Part shown: piece by piece, positions 35,656-46,905 of the stretch
How positions within the stretch are numbered: the stretch's first letter is position 1
How the letters are laid out: every line of letters starts with the position of its first letter
Assembly (NCBI GenBank): GCA_009760855.2
Contig: WPIO01000198.1
Location: forward strand, 353,692 to 417,691
DNA length: 64,000 bases
Direction: 5' to 3'
DNA from: Cristatella mucedo
Taxonomy: Eukaryota > Bryozoa > Phylactolaemata > Cristatellidae
Notes under the pieces: generated by a model
Databases searched by the model: none
The model's input: only the letters and a program-made list of their open reading frames with translations
What the model was told of the DNA's origin: nothing
Program-made: the position numbers and the translations under genes

Positions 35656-37835
35656 GCGCCCCCCCCCCGCCCAGACGGCCTATGGTTTACCGCAGGCATT
35701 AAACTAGCCAAGTCTACTAAACGAAAGCTTGAAAAAGCATACACAAGATCCGGATTAACTGTCCATCGACAGGCATATGAAGACTACTGTAGGTCGTACC
35801 AATCGATCCTAGCAAAGGCCAAGTCTAGCTTCTATAAAAACATTGTTGAATCACAGATGCACAATCCTAAAATGCTGATGTCGACAATAAACCATCTCCT
35901 CAACCGTTCCCAGATTAGCTTCTTACCTGATGATCCTAGTGATGATCTAGCCGATCGCTTCTCTCGATTCTTTGTGCAGAAGATAAACACGATCAAGGAA
36001 TCCATCCCTGCGATGACAACCTCCCCACTAGAATGCTGTTCCTCGGTTCCTGGCTGCACCTCAATGTCTGAATTTAAGCAGTTCACTAGTGATCTAGTCC
36101 TAAAGTTCGTATCTCAATCAAAGAAGACAAGTCCTCTGGACCCTTTTCCTACTGTCCTGCTCCTACGTTGCATTGATCTGCTGCTGCCATGCATAACTAA
36201 CATAATTAATATGTCATTAGCCTCAGGTCATGTCCCAGCACCTTTCAAAAAAGCTGTAGTCAGGCCACTTCTCAAGAAAGCTACACTAGACCAAGAAAAC
36301 TTAAGCAACTACCACCCAGTTTCCCTTCTATTATTCCTATCAAAGACACTCGAACGGGTCGTGGTGGACCAGCTGAACTCGTATATCGAAACCTCACACC
36401 TTGCTAGTAAGTTCCAGTCTGGCTTTTGAGCTAATCACTCCATAGAGTCAGCATTGCTTAGGGTATACAACGACCAACTTAGGAATGCAGACATGGGTAG
36501 AGTGTCTCTGCTTGTATTGCTCGATCTTTCGGCAGCTTTTGACACCATCGATCACATAGTTCTTATAGAGCACCTCTCATCTTGCCTGGGCATCACTGAC
36601 ACTGCTCTGCAGTGGTTCAGGTCCTATCTCAGTGGGAGACTCCAGAGCCTAGGTCTGGTTCTTTGCACGGTTTATACTCTCCCTCTTGCCGATGTGAATG
36701 CCAAGCACAATCTAGGCTTTCACTTCTATGCGGATGACACTCAGTTGTACCTTTGCTTTGATCCCTCCCAGCCTTCGAGCACCTCAAATTCTCTCAACTC
36801 ACTAGCTGCATGCATTGACGACATCCGCACATGGATGGCAGCAAATTTTCTAAAACTAAACGATGATAAAACTAACTTACTTTTTATGGGCAAACCCAGT
36901 GTGATTCAGAAATTGGAAAGGCTGACGCTCAAAATTGGCTCTGCCAGCATATCTCCTGTCGAATCAGCTCGAAATCTAGGTGTCATATTCCAAAGTGACC
37001 TCTCTTTAGACGACCATATCAGCTCCACAGTCAAATCTGCCTATTTTCAGCTTCATAACATTGCTCAAATTCGGGCTTGTTTAGATAAAGATGCCACATC
37101 TAAGTTGGTCCATGCATTCGTGACATCCCGTCTCGACTTGTGCAATCACTGCTTACTGGCCTACCAGCATGTGCGATCAGGCGATTGCAGCTTGTGCAAA
37201 ACTCGGCAGCTAGACTTGTCTGTCGTGTGCGTCGTGTTGCCACATTACTCCACTTCTCGCCGACCTGCACTGGCTACCAGTCAAGCAACGGATTGACTTC
37301 AAGGTTTTGTCGCTCACTTTTAGGTCCCTTCATTCTATGGCTCGAGCCTATCTTTCAGATATACAACCCGATCAGGCCAAGCATCGTACCACCCGCTTTT
37401 GGGAATCCAACAGTCTAGAAATACCTCGTACAAACCTCAAATCCTTTGGAGACCATGCATTTAGTTCGTATGCTCCCACAGCCTGGAACTCCCTCCCGAC
37501 CTGTGTCAGAACATCCCCGGACCTGACCACATTTAAAAGGAACCTAAAAACACACCTATTTAGAACAGCATTTAGTGGGTCCATGTGATTCGTCCTTGAT
37601 GTGCTTATGCGTGCTGACACTGTGCATGCTGCCACTAACCACATTCGCATGCTGACCCTGTGCATGTCACCCCTAACCATATTATTCATTTGGTAAGTTT
37701 TTCAAGCATCATTTTACTTACCATTCAATTGCATTTCACTTTGCTGCAAATGTAAAGGGCATAGAGAGAGATTAAGTTCTCTGAGGGCGCTTTATCAAGA
37801 GAATTATTATTAACATTATCATTATTATCCCGATA
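35656..37835 (+). mobile_element. LINE family 1 (CR1/L2-type), longest copy, with reverse transcriptase
   Basis: This is the longest copy in the window. It lacks the endonuclease and starts in the linker before the reverse transcriptase (KLAKSTKRKLEKAYTRSG). RT blocks seen are APFKKAVVRPLLKK, NYHPVSLLLFLSKTLERVV, SLLVLLDLSAAFDTIDH and [16 protein letters not shown] (catalytic YADD). The C-terminal AWNSLPTCV region follows. A TGA at 36,427-36,429 breaks the frame after KFQSGF. A deletion at about 36,655 removes the VPQGSVLGP box, and a frameshift lies near 37,200. The tail is AAGAGAATTATTATT. It is not autonomous. Confidence 0.95.
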
Positions 37836-37924
37836 TCGTACTATACTGGCGATACTGGCCTGTGGTCGTTCTTTGAAGATCACTTTCGCAGTTTGACCTT
37901 CATTGCAAACACTTGACCAACATC

Positions 37925-39030
37925 AGTTCCCCAGTGGGAGGTAACCATTAGCGAGCAGCTGAAAACTGTTGGAATAGGATATCACTTTTATGCTGACGAT
38001 ACTCAGCTGTATTTACCCTTCAAACCGTCGGATACTACTGCAGCAACTGATAAACTGAATGCTTGCCTTGCCGACATTCAATCCGAGATGTCGGAAAACT
38101 TCTTAAAACTAAATGATGATTATAACCGAAGTCCTGCTCATGGGACACCGTAAGCGTGTGGCTGGATTAAAAGGTTTTGCAATTCTAGTAGGCGATGCTG
38201 TCGTGTGACCATCACCATGTGCTCGATATTTTTGTGTCATTTTTGACAGCTGCCTACATTTTAAAAGCTTAATTCAGAAGACTGCTTCTATAGCTAGGCA
38301 TTGCATCCAATCCATATCTAAGATTAGGAGCTGTCTTCAAAAGTAGCCTGCTCCTTAGTAGTTCTGTCTCGGCTTGATTATTGTAATTCCCTTTTTGCTG
38401 GACTACCAAAGAAAGCAACTAGATCACTGCAAATGGCTATGAATATGACTGCAAGGCTAGTCTTCAAGTTCAAGTTCACAGAGGTTTGAGCACACGTGTC
38501 TCCTCTGCTAAACGAGCTAGGATGGTTGCCGGTTGAGCAACGGATACAGAGCAAAGTTCTTGGGCTGACCCACAAGGCCCGCCACGGCTTGACTCCTCCG
38601 TATCTAGCTGAAGTGCCGCGGCAGTTTCAGCCTCTTTGTGCACTCAGGTCCTGTATGGATAATCAATTAGCCGTTCCATTCCTCCGCTTAAATACCTTTG
38701 GCGACAGAAGCTTAAGCTCTGCAGGTCCTAGACTGTGGAACTCGCTACCACAATTTATACGCAATGACAACTACTCTCCTACTGCCGACTATGGCTCATC
38801 CTTTCCAGCGGTTCCGAGCGGCTACTTCCATGCTGCTCACTACCTCAACTGCTCTCCTGACCCTGCTATGCTTCCCACTTTCTCTTTGTTGCGAGAGATG
38901 AAGTCAGTTGGCTACCGACTGCGTACCGAAAGCCACTTAGGCTGTGAGTGAGCTATGCAAAACTCTCCCGAGTAACAGCCACATAGTCTTTGTGACTTTG
39001 TGGAGTTACAGACAAAGATACATTAATGCT
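37925..39030 (+). mobile_element. LINE family 2 (CR1/L2-type), decayed copy
   Basis: Homologous to the neighbour at 39.87-41.08 kb. It contains the region of the YADD box (GATATCACTTTTATGCTGAC), several frameshifts and stops, and a readable C-terminal part at 38,496-38,951 ([30 protein letters not shown]). It ends in the shared 3' sequence around 39,030. Confidence 0.92.
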
Positions 39031-39868
39031 GGAGCATCGGCCAGTGGAATGGATACCCAAGCCGGTATTGCAAGGCAGCCCTGGAGTACGCTCGCCTTCA
39101 AACAAAATTGAAACACGCACACTTGTTACTCACTCGCTCACCACTTTGTGAGCTCACTGACTTGCGTGCATCGTACGAGCTTTGAAGCTTTTTTTGTAGC
39201 CACAAAGCTTCTGCCTGCCTGCAAGCATTTGTTCTCAAAGTTTCGAGCCACAGATATATTCATCTGCCGGCTCAGCTCGCTTCCTCTGACAGAAGAACGC
39301 ATCGCTATTCTATGAAGCAGGTCTGAACAGGTTCCTATCTCCCTGCACAGCAAACCTGGCTCAACCACTGCATCGCGGTCCTGCCACGCTGCACTCCGAC
39401 CTTCTTCATTTCGCGATTACCAACCGCTAGAAGTTTAGCTGAATTATTTGGCATCGAGCGCTCGCTTACAGGATGCGACTGCAATGCATCTTCTGCAAAG
39501 AGGCTCGTGCCTGTGATCGGTTCAGCCGATCGCGGCCGAGGTCGTGAGATCGTGGGCGCAGTGTGCAGTGGGCGCTTGTCCACACGTGCGCCTGCCTGCG
39601 CCTAGGCCTGAGCGTCGGCTGCATCTCCAGCTTCTTCTTTCTCCTCGCGGAGACGCCGATCCGTTCGAGTGAGTGAAATGGGCTCGCAGCTCACGCTGGA
39701 AATGCAGCGAATCGCATCAGCTTGCCTGGCGCCAGCCGTTGGCTTCTGGGGAAGTGCGGCGATCTCTAAAGAGACGAGGCGCCTGAGTGGATCGGGCAGC
39801 GTCTGATTAGAGCTGGGCGCTCGGGGCGCCTCTGCGGTCAGCCATATGTGCGGCGAGAGCCCCTCCCC
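39031..39868. other. Host DNA between two LINE family 2 copies
   Basis: No gene or recognisable repeat; possibly the target region in which the second copy inserted. Confidence 0.35.
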
Positions 39869-41088
39869 CCAAAGTCCGAGCAACGCCGTGCACGTGTTCA
39901 ATCCGTGTCGTGTGGGGGTCAGGTCTTAGACATGAGAAGGGTCACCTGTGGAGTCCCTCAAGGGTCTGTACTTGGTCCCTTGCTGTTCTCCATTTATACG
40001 CAACCTCTGGGAAAAGTGATTAAGGCCCATGGAATAGGATATCACTTCTATGCTGACGATACTCAGTTGTATTTGTCATTTAAACTGTCGGAATCTGCTG
40101 CAGCAACTGAGAAACTGAATGCTTGCCTTGCCGATATTCGATCCTGGATGTCGGAAAACTTCCTGAAATTAAATGACGATAAAACCGAACTGCTCCTCAT
40201 AGGACACCCTAAGCGTGTGGCTGGATTAAAAGGCTTTGCTGTTCTAATAGGTGATGCTATTGTGCGACCTTCACCAAGTGCTCGTAATCTAGGTGTCGTG
40301 TTCGACAGCTGCCTCAATTTCAAAAGCTTCATTCAGAAGACTGACTCTACAGCTAACCATCACATCCGATCCCTATCCAAGATTAGAAGCTGTCGCACAC
40401 AGTGGCTTGTAAAAAAATTAAATAGCTCTTTAGTTCTGTCTCGGCTTGATTATTGTAATTCCCTTTTGGCTGGGCTACCAAATGAAGCTATTATGCCACT
40501 ACAGCGGACTATGAATATGGCTGCAAGGCTGGTCTTCAAGTCCCAGCGGTTTGAGCACGTGTCACCTTTGCTGGAAGAGCTAGGATGGTTGCCGGTTGAG
40601 CAAAGGATACAGAGCAAAGTTCTTACTCTGACCCACAAGGCCCGCCACGGCTTGGCTCCTTCATACCTAGCTGAACTGCTGCATCAGTTTCAGCCTGTTC
40701 GCGCCCTCAGGTCCTGTGTGGACAATAAATTAACTGTCTCATTCCTCCGCTTAAAGACAGTTGGCGACAGAAGCTTTAGCTCTGCAGGTCCTAGACTGTG
40801 GAACTCGCTTCCACAATTCTTACGCAACGACATCTACTCTCCAACTGCCGACTATGGAACATCTTTTTCAGCGGTCCTGAACTGCTACTTCTATGCTACT
40901 CACTACCTCAACTGCTCTCCTGACTGCTATGCTTCCCACTTTCTCTTTGTTGCGTGAGACGAAGTCTGTTGGCTACCGAATGCGTACCAAAAGCCGCTTA
41001 GGCTGTGAGTGCGCTAAACAAAACTCTCCTGCGTAACACCCACATGTTCTTTATGACTTTGTGGATTTACTGACGGAGATACACGAGG
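39869..41088 (+). mobile_element. LINE family 2, 5'-truncated copy with long reverse-transcriptase ORF
   Basis: An uninterrupted frame to 40,957 encodes the second half of the [22 protein letters not shown], then [17 protein letters not shown] with catalytic [24 protein letters not shown], the [14 protein letters not shown] block and [15 protein letters not shown] follow. The Met at 39,848 lies in flanking DNA and is not a real start. The intact frame makes this the youngest family-2 copy here. It ends near GGAGATACACGAG at 41,088, about 130 bp left of the Polinton. Confidence 0.95.
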
Positions 41089-41214
41089 CGATGGGAGCGT
41101 CAAGGCGCGTAGAAGGGGGCGGTACCTTTGCGGGCGGGAGGAGGGAGTAACTACGCCGGATTCGGTTGCCTCCGACGAGTTGACAGCTGGGCGGGGCTGA
41201 GACTGGATTTGAGC
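41089..41214. other. GC-rich host DNA just left of the Polinton
   Basis: About 125 nt of GC-rich sequence. The abrupt change to AT-rich DNA at about 41,215 is the best visible boundary of the element. The 6-bp target duplication cannot be checked because the other end lies outside the window. Confidence 0.5.
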
Positions 41215-41221
41215 ATAGCTT

Positions 41222-41445
41222 GACGATGTGTTTTTACCCTATACGACATTTTTATTCTATCAACTCGCATCTTTTTCCCTTTTAAAACATTTTTATTTCT
41301 TCAACTCGTTCTCGTTAACACTCGAACTCGTTTCAAAACTAAAAACGTTGTAAAATGAAAAAAGCGCTCGTTTTAAAAATAAAAACATCGTATAGTGTAA
41401 AAACACATCATCACACTCGTTCTCGTTAACACTCAAACTCGTTAA
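41222..41445. repeat. Polinton left-end nested inverted and direct repeats
   Basis: An outer inverted pair lies at 41,225-41,257 and 41,375-41,409 (GATGTGTTTTTACxCTATACGA and its complement), and an inner weaker pair at 41,268-41,298 and 41,336-41,368. The word ACTCGTTCTCGTTAACACTC occurs directly at 41,304 and 41,415. Polintons have terminal inverted repeats, often with subterminal repeats, so this is probably the left terminal region. The partner terminus is not in the window. Confidence 0.7.
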
Positions 41446-41557
41446 TGTCTTATAAGGCTAGAATATCTATTTTCAAATCTTTATATATTATGGTAAACAA
41501 TTTTTGTTGCAATTTTAATTTTTACTTAAATAAAATATTATTACCTTATATAGCAAG

Positions 41558-44500
41558 ATGGTTTTCCAATTAGACAAAGAAATTATTTTGCGACTGAGGC
41601 AAGGAGATTAATGAATGTTGATTTTGGTTTGGAGACTTCGAGACTTTAAGAGAATCACTCAGATATCAAACAAAATTATTGCTCAATAGAGTTAGAAAAA
41701 TATGGTCTTTTATTAGAGTTCATTTTAGAGTATCATTTGATATGAAAACGTTTGATACTGGTGAAACGGAGAGAAGAGGATCTCAATCTAAATAAATTTT
41801 AACTATGGATAGCGAATCAGCAGATGAAATTTATGATAAAATAATGCTTGCACCTGGTATAAATTCTGAGTTACTAGTTAAGAGAGGTGTTGGTTCTGGT
41901 TGGCTATTTATTGGCTTCCACTCATTTTCAGTAGTTATATCTAAATATATTCCAATCGGCGGTGGATCATATGTTGAAACTTCTGATTCTCTTGCTAAGA
42001 AAAAGTGTGTTACTAACATAAAAAACTATGATGATGAGTTTTGTGCACTATGGTGTGTTTTGAGAGCTCTAAATCCAGTAGAAAGAAATAAATGGAAGAC
42101 AAATGATTTAAAAAAATACTAAACGAACAATATTCAAGTTTCACTAGTGATATTGAGTGGCCAATGAAAGTTAAAGACACAAATAAACTAGAGAAAGCTA
42201 TGAATGTTAGCATAAATGTTTACTCATGTGGATACAAAGAGTCAAGAGTTTCTCCTTTAAGAGTTGTTAGGAAAGTTGATGAGATTCCAAATATGCATAT
42301 TAATCTGCTACTTATAACAAGTAATGATATTGAACATTTTCTTTTGATTAACAATTTTAACGCTTTGTGCAGACCATCTAGTTCTGGAGGAAAACAATAT
42401 TACTGCCATCGATGTTTAAATAGATTTTTTGATAAGACACAAGTAGATGAACACCAAGAAATATGTGATAGCATAGACTCAGGAACAACAATATATGTAA
42501 TGCCAGATGAGCATAATAAATGTATATCTTTTGATTCATTCAAGCATCTAAACGTATGTCCTTATGTTTGGTATGCAGACTTTGAATGTTTAGTGCAAAA
42601 AGGAGAGCGCGACGATCACTTTTCATCACACATACCCTGCTCTGCCGCATATGTTATAGTTGACTGGAATGGTAAAGTTGTTGATAGGTTTTTAAATGTT
42701 GGTCCTGATTGTGTAAATACTTTCTTAAAAAGATTATTTGCTGTATCAGATTTTTATAAAACTCTACTAGTTGAGAAAAATTTAGATAGTATGATGGAAG
42801 ATTTAACTGATGCTGAAGTGAAAGCACATGATGATGCAATTTTCTGTTGGATGTGTAAAGGACCATTTAATCAAAGAAATAATGAGCTGAGAAAAGTATT
42901 TGACCATTGTCACTTAACAAATAAATATAGAGGTGCTGCTCACCATTCATGAAATTTTAAAGCAAGCATGAACTTTAGAAAATGGCAGTTACCTGTTTTA
43001 TTTCACAACTTTAGAGGATATGATTCACATATTATTGGTAAAGCGCTAGAGAATTTTAACGTTGAAGCAGAACCAATTGCAAATAATTAAGAAAAGTACA
43101 TGATGCTTAAGGTTGGTGATTAGGTTTTTAAAGACAGTATGCAATTTATGATCGGTTCATTAGAAACTATTGCTTCGACAATGGGAAAAACAATTGAGTG
43201 TTTTTCAATTTCAAATAAAGTTTTAAGCGAAAAGTATAAAGGAAAAAATCTTAATCTTCTTACTGTTAAAGGAGAATACCCTTATGAGTTTATGGATTCT
43301 TGGGAGAAATTTAATTGTGATGCTTTACCGAGGAAGGAATCTTTTTACTCTAATGTTTATATGGAAGGAATATCAGATGATGATTATAAAAAAGCAAATG
43401 ATGTTTGGAAAGAATTTGATTGCAAATCATTCATTGATTACCATGATTTATATTTAATCACAGATGTTTTGCTATTAGCAGATTGTTTTGAAAGTTTTAG
43501 AAAAGGATTGATATCTAAACTAAAATTAGATCCTGCAAACTTTGTTACAACACCACATTTTTCATGGAGTGCTGTGTTTTGGTATTCTGGAGTAAAAATT
43601 GAGTTATTAACAAATAGAGAAATATATGACACATTTAAAAAGTCAATTCGTGGTGGTATTTGTCAAGTTAATAGTAGATTAGTTAAAGCAAACAATCCTA
43701 TAGTACCTGGATATGATTCTAGCAAACCAACAAGGTGGATTACCTATCAAGACGCTACAAGCTTATATCCAACAGCAATGATGGAACTTCTTCCGCAGGG
43801 TGAAATTGAAGAGTGCTCAATTGATGGATGGGCAAGAGAAAAAATACTATCATTACCTGATGAGTCAGATGTTGGAGCTTTCTTTATTGTTGATATTGAG
43901 TAAGATCCTAAAACAAAAGAGTACTATCATGATTTATACAACGAATATCCATTATGCGCGTCTAACAGAGTTGTTGACTGAAGTGAATATTCTAATTTTC
44001 AAAATAAATTTAAAGTAGGTGCTTGTAATATTCCAAAACTGATGTGTGACTTTTCATTAAAAAAAGATTATTTAATTCACTATAGATACCTAAAATTTTG
44101 TTTGACACACGGAATGATAGCTACAGTAAAAAAGGTTTATAAATTTAAGCAATCTAGGTGGTTGGAACCATTTATCCAAATGTGTGCTGATATGAAAGCA
44201 GCAAATTCGAATAAAAAACTCTTGAGAAATCTTTGGAAGTTGATAATGAATGCGTTTTACGGAAAAACATGTGAAGATGTTGAAAAAAGAGTAAAAACTA
44301 ATCTGATTAATGTTATTGATGAGATAGGAAGCAAGAAGTTTAATAAAAGAATACGTGATCCTGAAATGGTAAACTTTAGAGATTTTAGCAATACACTAAC
44401 AATCTTTCAAATGAATCAATCAAAGACTAGGTTACATAAACCAATGTCTATAGGAAGCGCAATTCTTGACTTATCTAAATTACATATGCAGATGTTGTAT

Positions 44501-45103
44501 TATGATGTAATAAAGCAAAAGTATAATGAAAAAACTAAGCTAATCTATACAGATACAGATTCATTATTCATGGATATTGAAACACCTAATTTATATGATG
44601 ATATGAAAAATATGACAGAATGGTTTGCTGAAGATACAATTGGAAAATTTGAAGATGAAACAGAAAAAAAAGTATGTGCCGAAATATGTGCTTTAAGACC
44701 AAAACTTTATTCCATTAGCATCGTTGATGCACAAAGAAAGGCAGCTGCAAAAGGAGTTACAAAAGCAGTTTCAACTAAAACAATGGGTCATGATACTTTT
44801 GTCAATTGTTTAACAGATAGTGTATCAATCTTCGACGGAAAAACAATTGATGGATTTAAAGAAAAACAGATAACAAAGTTTTATAAGATATCACAAAGTA
44901 AACAAGAGTAATTTACTGATAAGTTAGAGAAAGTAGCACTATCAGCTTTCGACTCAAAACGATACTGGTTAGACTGTGGAATCTGCAGTTATGCTTATGG
45001 TCACTATAGAATCGCTGATGCATTGAGTAACAATCTAAATCCAGGACGATGTAATACTTGCAATATTGGTGCTATTAATATAGATGCCAAAACGAAAGAG
45101 TGA
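41558..45103 (+). pseudogene. polB: Protein-primed family B DNA polymerase, broken copy
   Basis: This is the replicase of Polintons, thought to copy the element by protein priming. The main readable part starts at Met 41,805; homology-like sequence (FRVSFDMKTFDTG) lies in frame upstream, and an ATG at 41,558 follows TATATAGCAAG. Motifs in order: GSGW...KYIPIGGGS N-terminal region; exonuclease YADFE; zinc/HNH-like CWMCKGPF...DHCH...RGAAH; exonuclease FRGYDSH; Exo III YLITDVLLLAD; polymerase A QDATSLYP; motif B KLIMNAFYGK; motif C YTDTDSL. Breaks: TAA 41,793, a shift at the A7 run 42,110-42,116, TGA 42,950, TAA 43,088, TAG 43,121, TAA 43,901, TGA 43,979, TAA 44,909. All catalytic boxes persist but no full protein can be made, unless the breaks are sequencing errors. 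Confidence 0.97.
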
Positions 45104-45251
45104 AGAAATCATTGAACCTGTGGCAAAAATAAAAGTCGAACATGATATCCGAGAAACTACAAAAGAGTTACATGAATTGCAAATAGAAATGGAGTATGAT
45201 AGAGCAGAAGAAGAGTTAATTTTTGAGATGGCAGGAATAAATTTATATTAA
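45084..45251 (+). CDS. Small charged protein, 55 aa, overlapping the polymerase end
   Basis: It starts at ATG 45,084 directly after AATATAG, inside the last codons of the polymerase frame, and ends TAA 45,249-45,251. The product is basic at the start (MPKRKSEE) and then helical and acidic (KELHELQIEMEYDRAEEEL), so a short coiled coil is likely. The start motif is the same as for the other genes of the element, which is the main reason to call it. Function unknown. Confidence 0.6.
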   Translation: MPKRKSEEIIEPVAKIKVEHDIRETTKELHELQIEMEYDRAEEELIFEMAGINLY

Positions 45252-45275
45252 AAAATAAAATTCATTATTATAGAA

Positions 45276-45473
45276 ATGGAAAAAGTTGAAAATGAAAACG
45301 AACAAGTTAAAGAAATTGAAAACGAGTCCGACAGTGATGATCCTGATTACAATCCAGATGAGTCTGAAGAATACAGCAGTGATGAAGATGAATACGATTC
45401 TGATGAAGGCTATGAACAAGCATTCTGTTTTGAGGAAGAAGTAAATTACGTAAATGAAGAAGATGAACTATAA
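45276..45473 (+). CDS. Small acidic protein, 65 aa
   Basis: The start follows ATTATAGAA. The protein is almost entirely Glu/Asp/Ser/Tyr (DSDDPDYNPDESEEYSSDED), ending in EEEVNYVNEEDEL. It is probably disordered. Very acidic small proteins can bind basic partners or mimic DNA, but nothing here shows this. It lies 24 nt after the previous gene and 20 nt before the next, in a run of six small plus-strand genes. Confidence 0.65.
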   Translation: MEKVENENEQVKEIENESDSDDPDYNPDESEEYSSDEDEYDSDEGYEQAFCFEEEVNYVNEEDEL

Positions 45474-45493
45474 AAAAATTATATTTATATAAA

Positions 45494-45769
45494 ATGGATG
45501 TTTCAAGAATTCTTAGTTGTGAACAGTCAAGAGATATGGCTCTTAAAATTTGTCTAAAAAAATTAAAGAGAGTCGATCAAAGAATTGTCAAGCATTCACT
45601 TGATAAACTTATTCCAGATTTAGATAGCTCGTATATTAGTGTTCTTGTCGAGATCTGCGATACCTGTGATAAACTAATGGAATGTAGAAGTAAAATAAAT
45701 GAAATGTTGGTAGAAGCAGAAAAGAAATCAAAAACTCCAAAAACTAAACATAGTGTTCAGATTAACTAA
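45494..45769 (+). CDS. Small helical protein, 91 aa
   Basis: The start follows TATATAAA. Predicted helical by composition: CLKKLKRVDQRIVKHSLDKL, then ISVLVEICDTCDKLMECRSK, and a Lys-rich C-terminus (KKSKTPKTKHS). A CDTC pair and three more Cys could bind metal. I do not recognise the family. Confidence 0.62.
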   Translation: MDVSRILSCEQSRDMALKICLKKLKRVDQRIVKHSLDKLIPDLDSSYISVLVEICDTCDKLMECRSKINEMLVEAEKKSKTPKTKHSVQIN

Positions 45770-45804
45770 TTAATTTGAAATAAATGTTTTTCTTCATAGT
45801 ATAT

Positions 45805-46008
45805 ATGAATCTAGAAATAAAAAATTACAAAATTAGTGATGCAATTCAAAACATCAGCCAGGGTAGAAAATTAAAATTAACTGATGAACTTATTAAAAAA
45901 CTATATTTGAAATGTGTACACATGAACATAAATAATGAAGAGTTAAAGATTAAAGCAAGAAAGTTAATAAAGAATGAGATGTTTTGTATATTTTTTATAA
46001 TAGTATAG
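45805..46008 (+). CDS. Small basic protein, 67 aa
   Basis: I prefer Met 45,805 over the upstream Met 45,784 because it directly follows AGTATAT, the start motif of this element. The protein is Lys/Ile/Asn-rich (NYKISDAIQNISQGRKLKLT) and ends with a short hydrophobic stretch (MFCIFFIIV) that may be a C-terminal membrane anchor. Function unknown. Confidence 0.55.
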   Translation: MNLEIKNYKISDAIQNISQGRKLKLTDELIKKLYLKCVHMNINNEELKIKARKLIKNEMFCIFFIIV

Positions 46009-46012
46009 GAAA

Positions 46013-46516
46013 ATGTCGGCAGCAAATGAAGTATCTGACCCCAATCTTGCTACATCTGCAACTCTGTTTAAAGCATATGTTGATTACCTTGTAAAGTCTA
46101 GAATGACTGCTTATGATCAGCAAACACTCGACTCAGATATCTCAATTATGACAGATACGTCTGTTAAAAAGTTTTATATCGATGAGTGCGATATTGAAGC
46201 ACAAAAGGTAATCGATTCTGGAATGGCAAGTACAACAACTGACCTTGAAGCAACAGTTAGATCAAAAGTTGATACTCTTCTTGATACACCTGGAGAAATT
46301 TCTAGTTATACTACATGGATTGCTAGTCATCTACCAACACTTTCAACAGTTATATCAGGCGTTGCAGGAATTAAGCCAGATATCTCTGGAATTGTTAAGG
46401 ATGAATGTCATGCAATTCTACCTGATATCTCTGATGGAACTAGTGCCAGACAAAAGGCAACACTTGCGGCTTTAGCTGATCCAGGTTTTAATACAATTCC
46501 TACAACAACTTTATAA
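46013..46516 (+). CDS. Hypothetical protein, 167 aa
   Basis: The start follows AGTATAGGAAA, 4 nt after the preceding stop. The sequence is Asp/Ser/Thr/Ala-rich (ATSATLFKAYVDYLVKSRM near the N-terminus; TLSTVISGVAGIKPDISGIV near the middle). The segment YVDYLVKSR resembles VDYLAKSR near the end of the 55,794-56,983 product, a possible shared motif. No known domain recognised. Intact frame. Confidence 0.65.
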   Translation: MSAANEVSDPNLATSATLFKAYVDYLVKSRMTAYDQQTLDSDISIMTDTSVKKFYIDECDIEAQKVIDSGMASTTTDLEATVRSKVDTLLDTPGEISSYTTWIASHLPTLSTVISGVAGIKPDISGIVKDECHAILPDISDGTSARQKATLAALADPGFNTIPTTTL

Positions 46517-46535
46517 TTAAGTTATTTATATAGAA

Positions 46536-46895
46536 ATGAATGTAGAAACTAGAAGTAAAGATTGTCTAACAGCAGCACAAGGTCAACAGTTTACAAATGT
46601 TAAAATTTGCTCATATCCAATGGGAAGAATTGAAGATATCAGAAGTAAACTATTAGATGCATTAAAATTAGTTTTAGAATACAAAGCTTTGAGAGTAGAT
46701 CATTCAGAAAAAGAAATGGCATATATATTTACAAAAGTTAGATATGGATCAATCTTTTCAAAATTTCTTAAAGATTTGAAAATAGATAAAATAAATAGTC
46801 TTAAATCAGAGGCATACTCTAAAAAAATAGAGTTAACAAAACAATTAAAAGGAAAAGAATGTGGTTTACCAACAGAGTCTATTAAAAAAGTTTAG
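46536..46895 (+). CDS. Hypothetical basic protein, 119 aa
   Basis: The start follows TTATATAGAA. The protein is mostly helical and Lys-rich, with ICSYPMGRIEDIRSKLLDAL near the N-terminus and KLKDIK-like repeats later. Last of the six small plus-strand genes; it converges on the fibre-like gene ending at 46,906, with 10 nt between stops. Function unknown. Confidence 0.65.
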   Translation: MNVETRSKDCLTAAQGQQFTNVKICSYPMGRIEDIRSKLLDALKLVLEYKALRVDHSEKEMAYIFTKVRYGSIFSKFLKDLKIDKINSLKSEAYSKKIELTKQLKGKECGLPTESIKKV

Positions 46896-46905
46896 ATTGG
46901 AGAGT

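Noticed and set aside
35656-37835. Counting the LINE ORFs as host genes
   Set aside because: They carry RT motifs (YADD), recur many times in the window and end in ATT tails.
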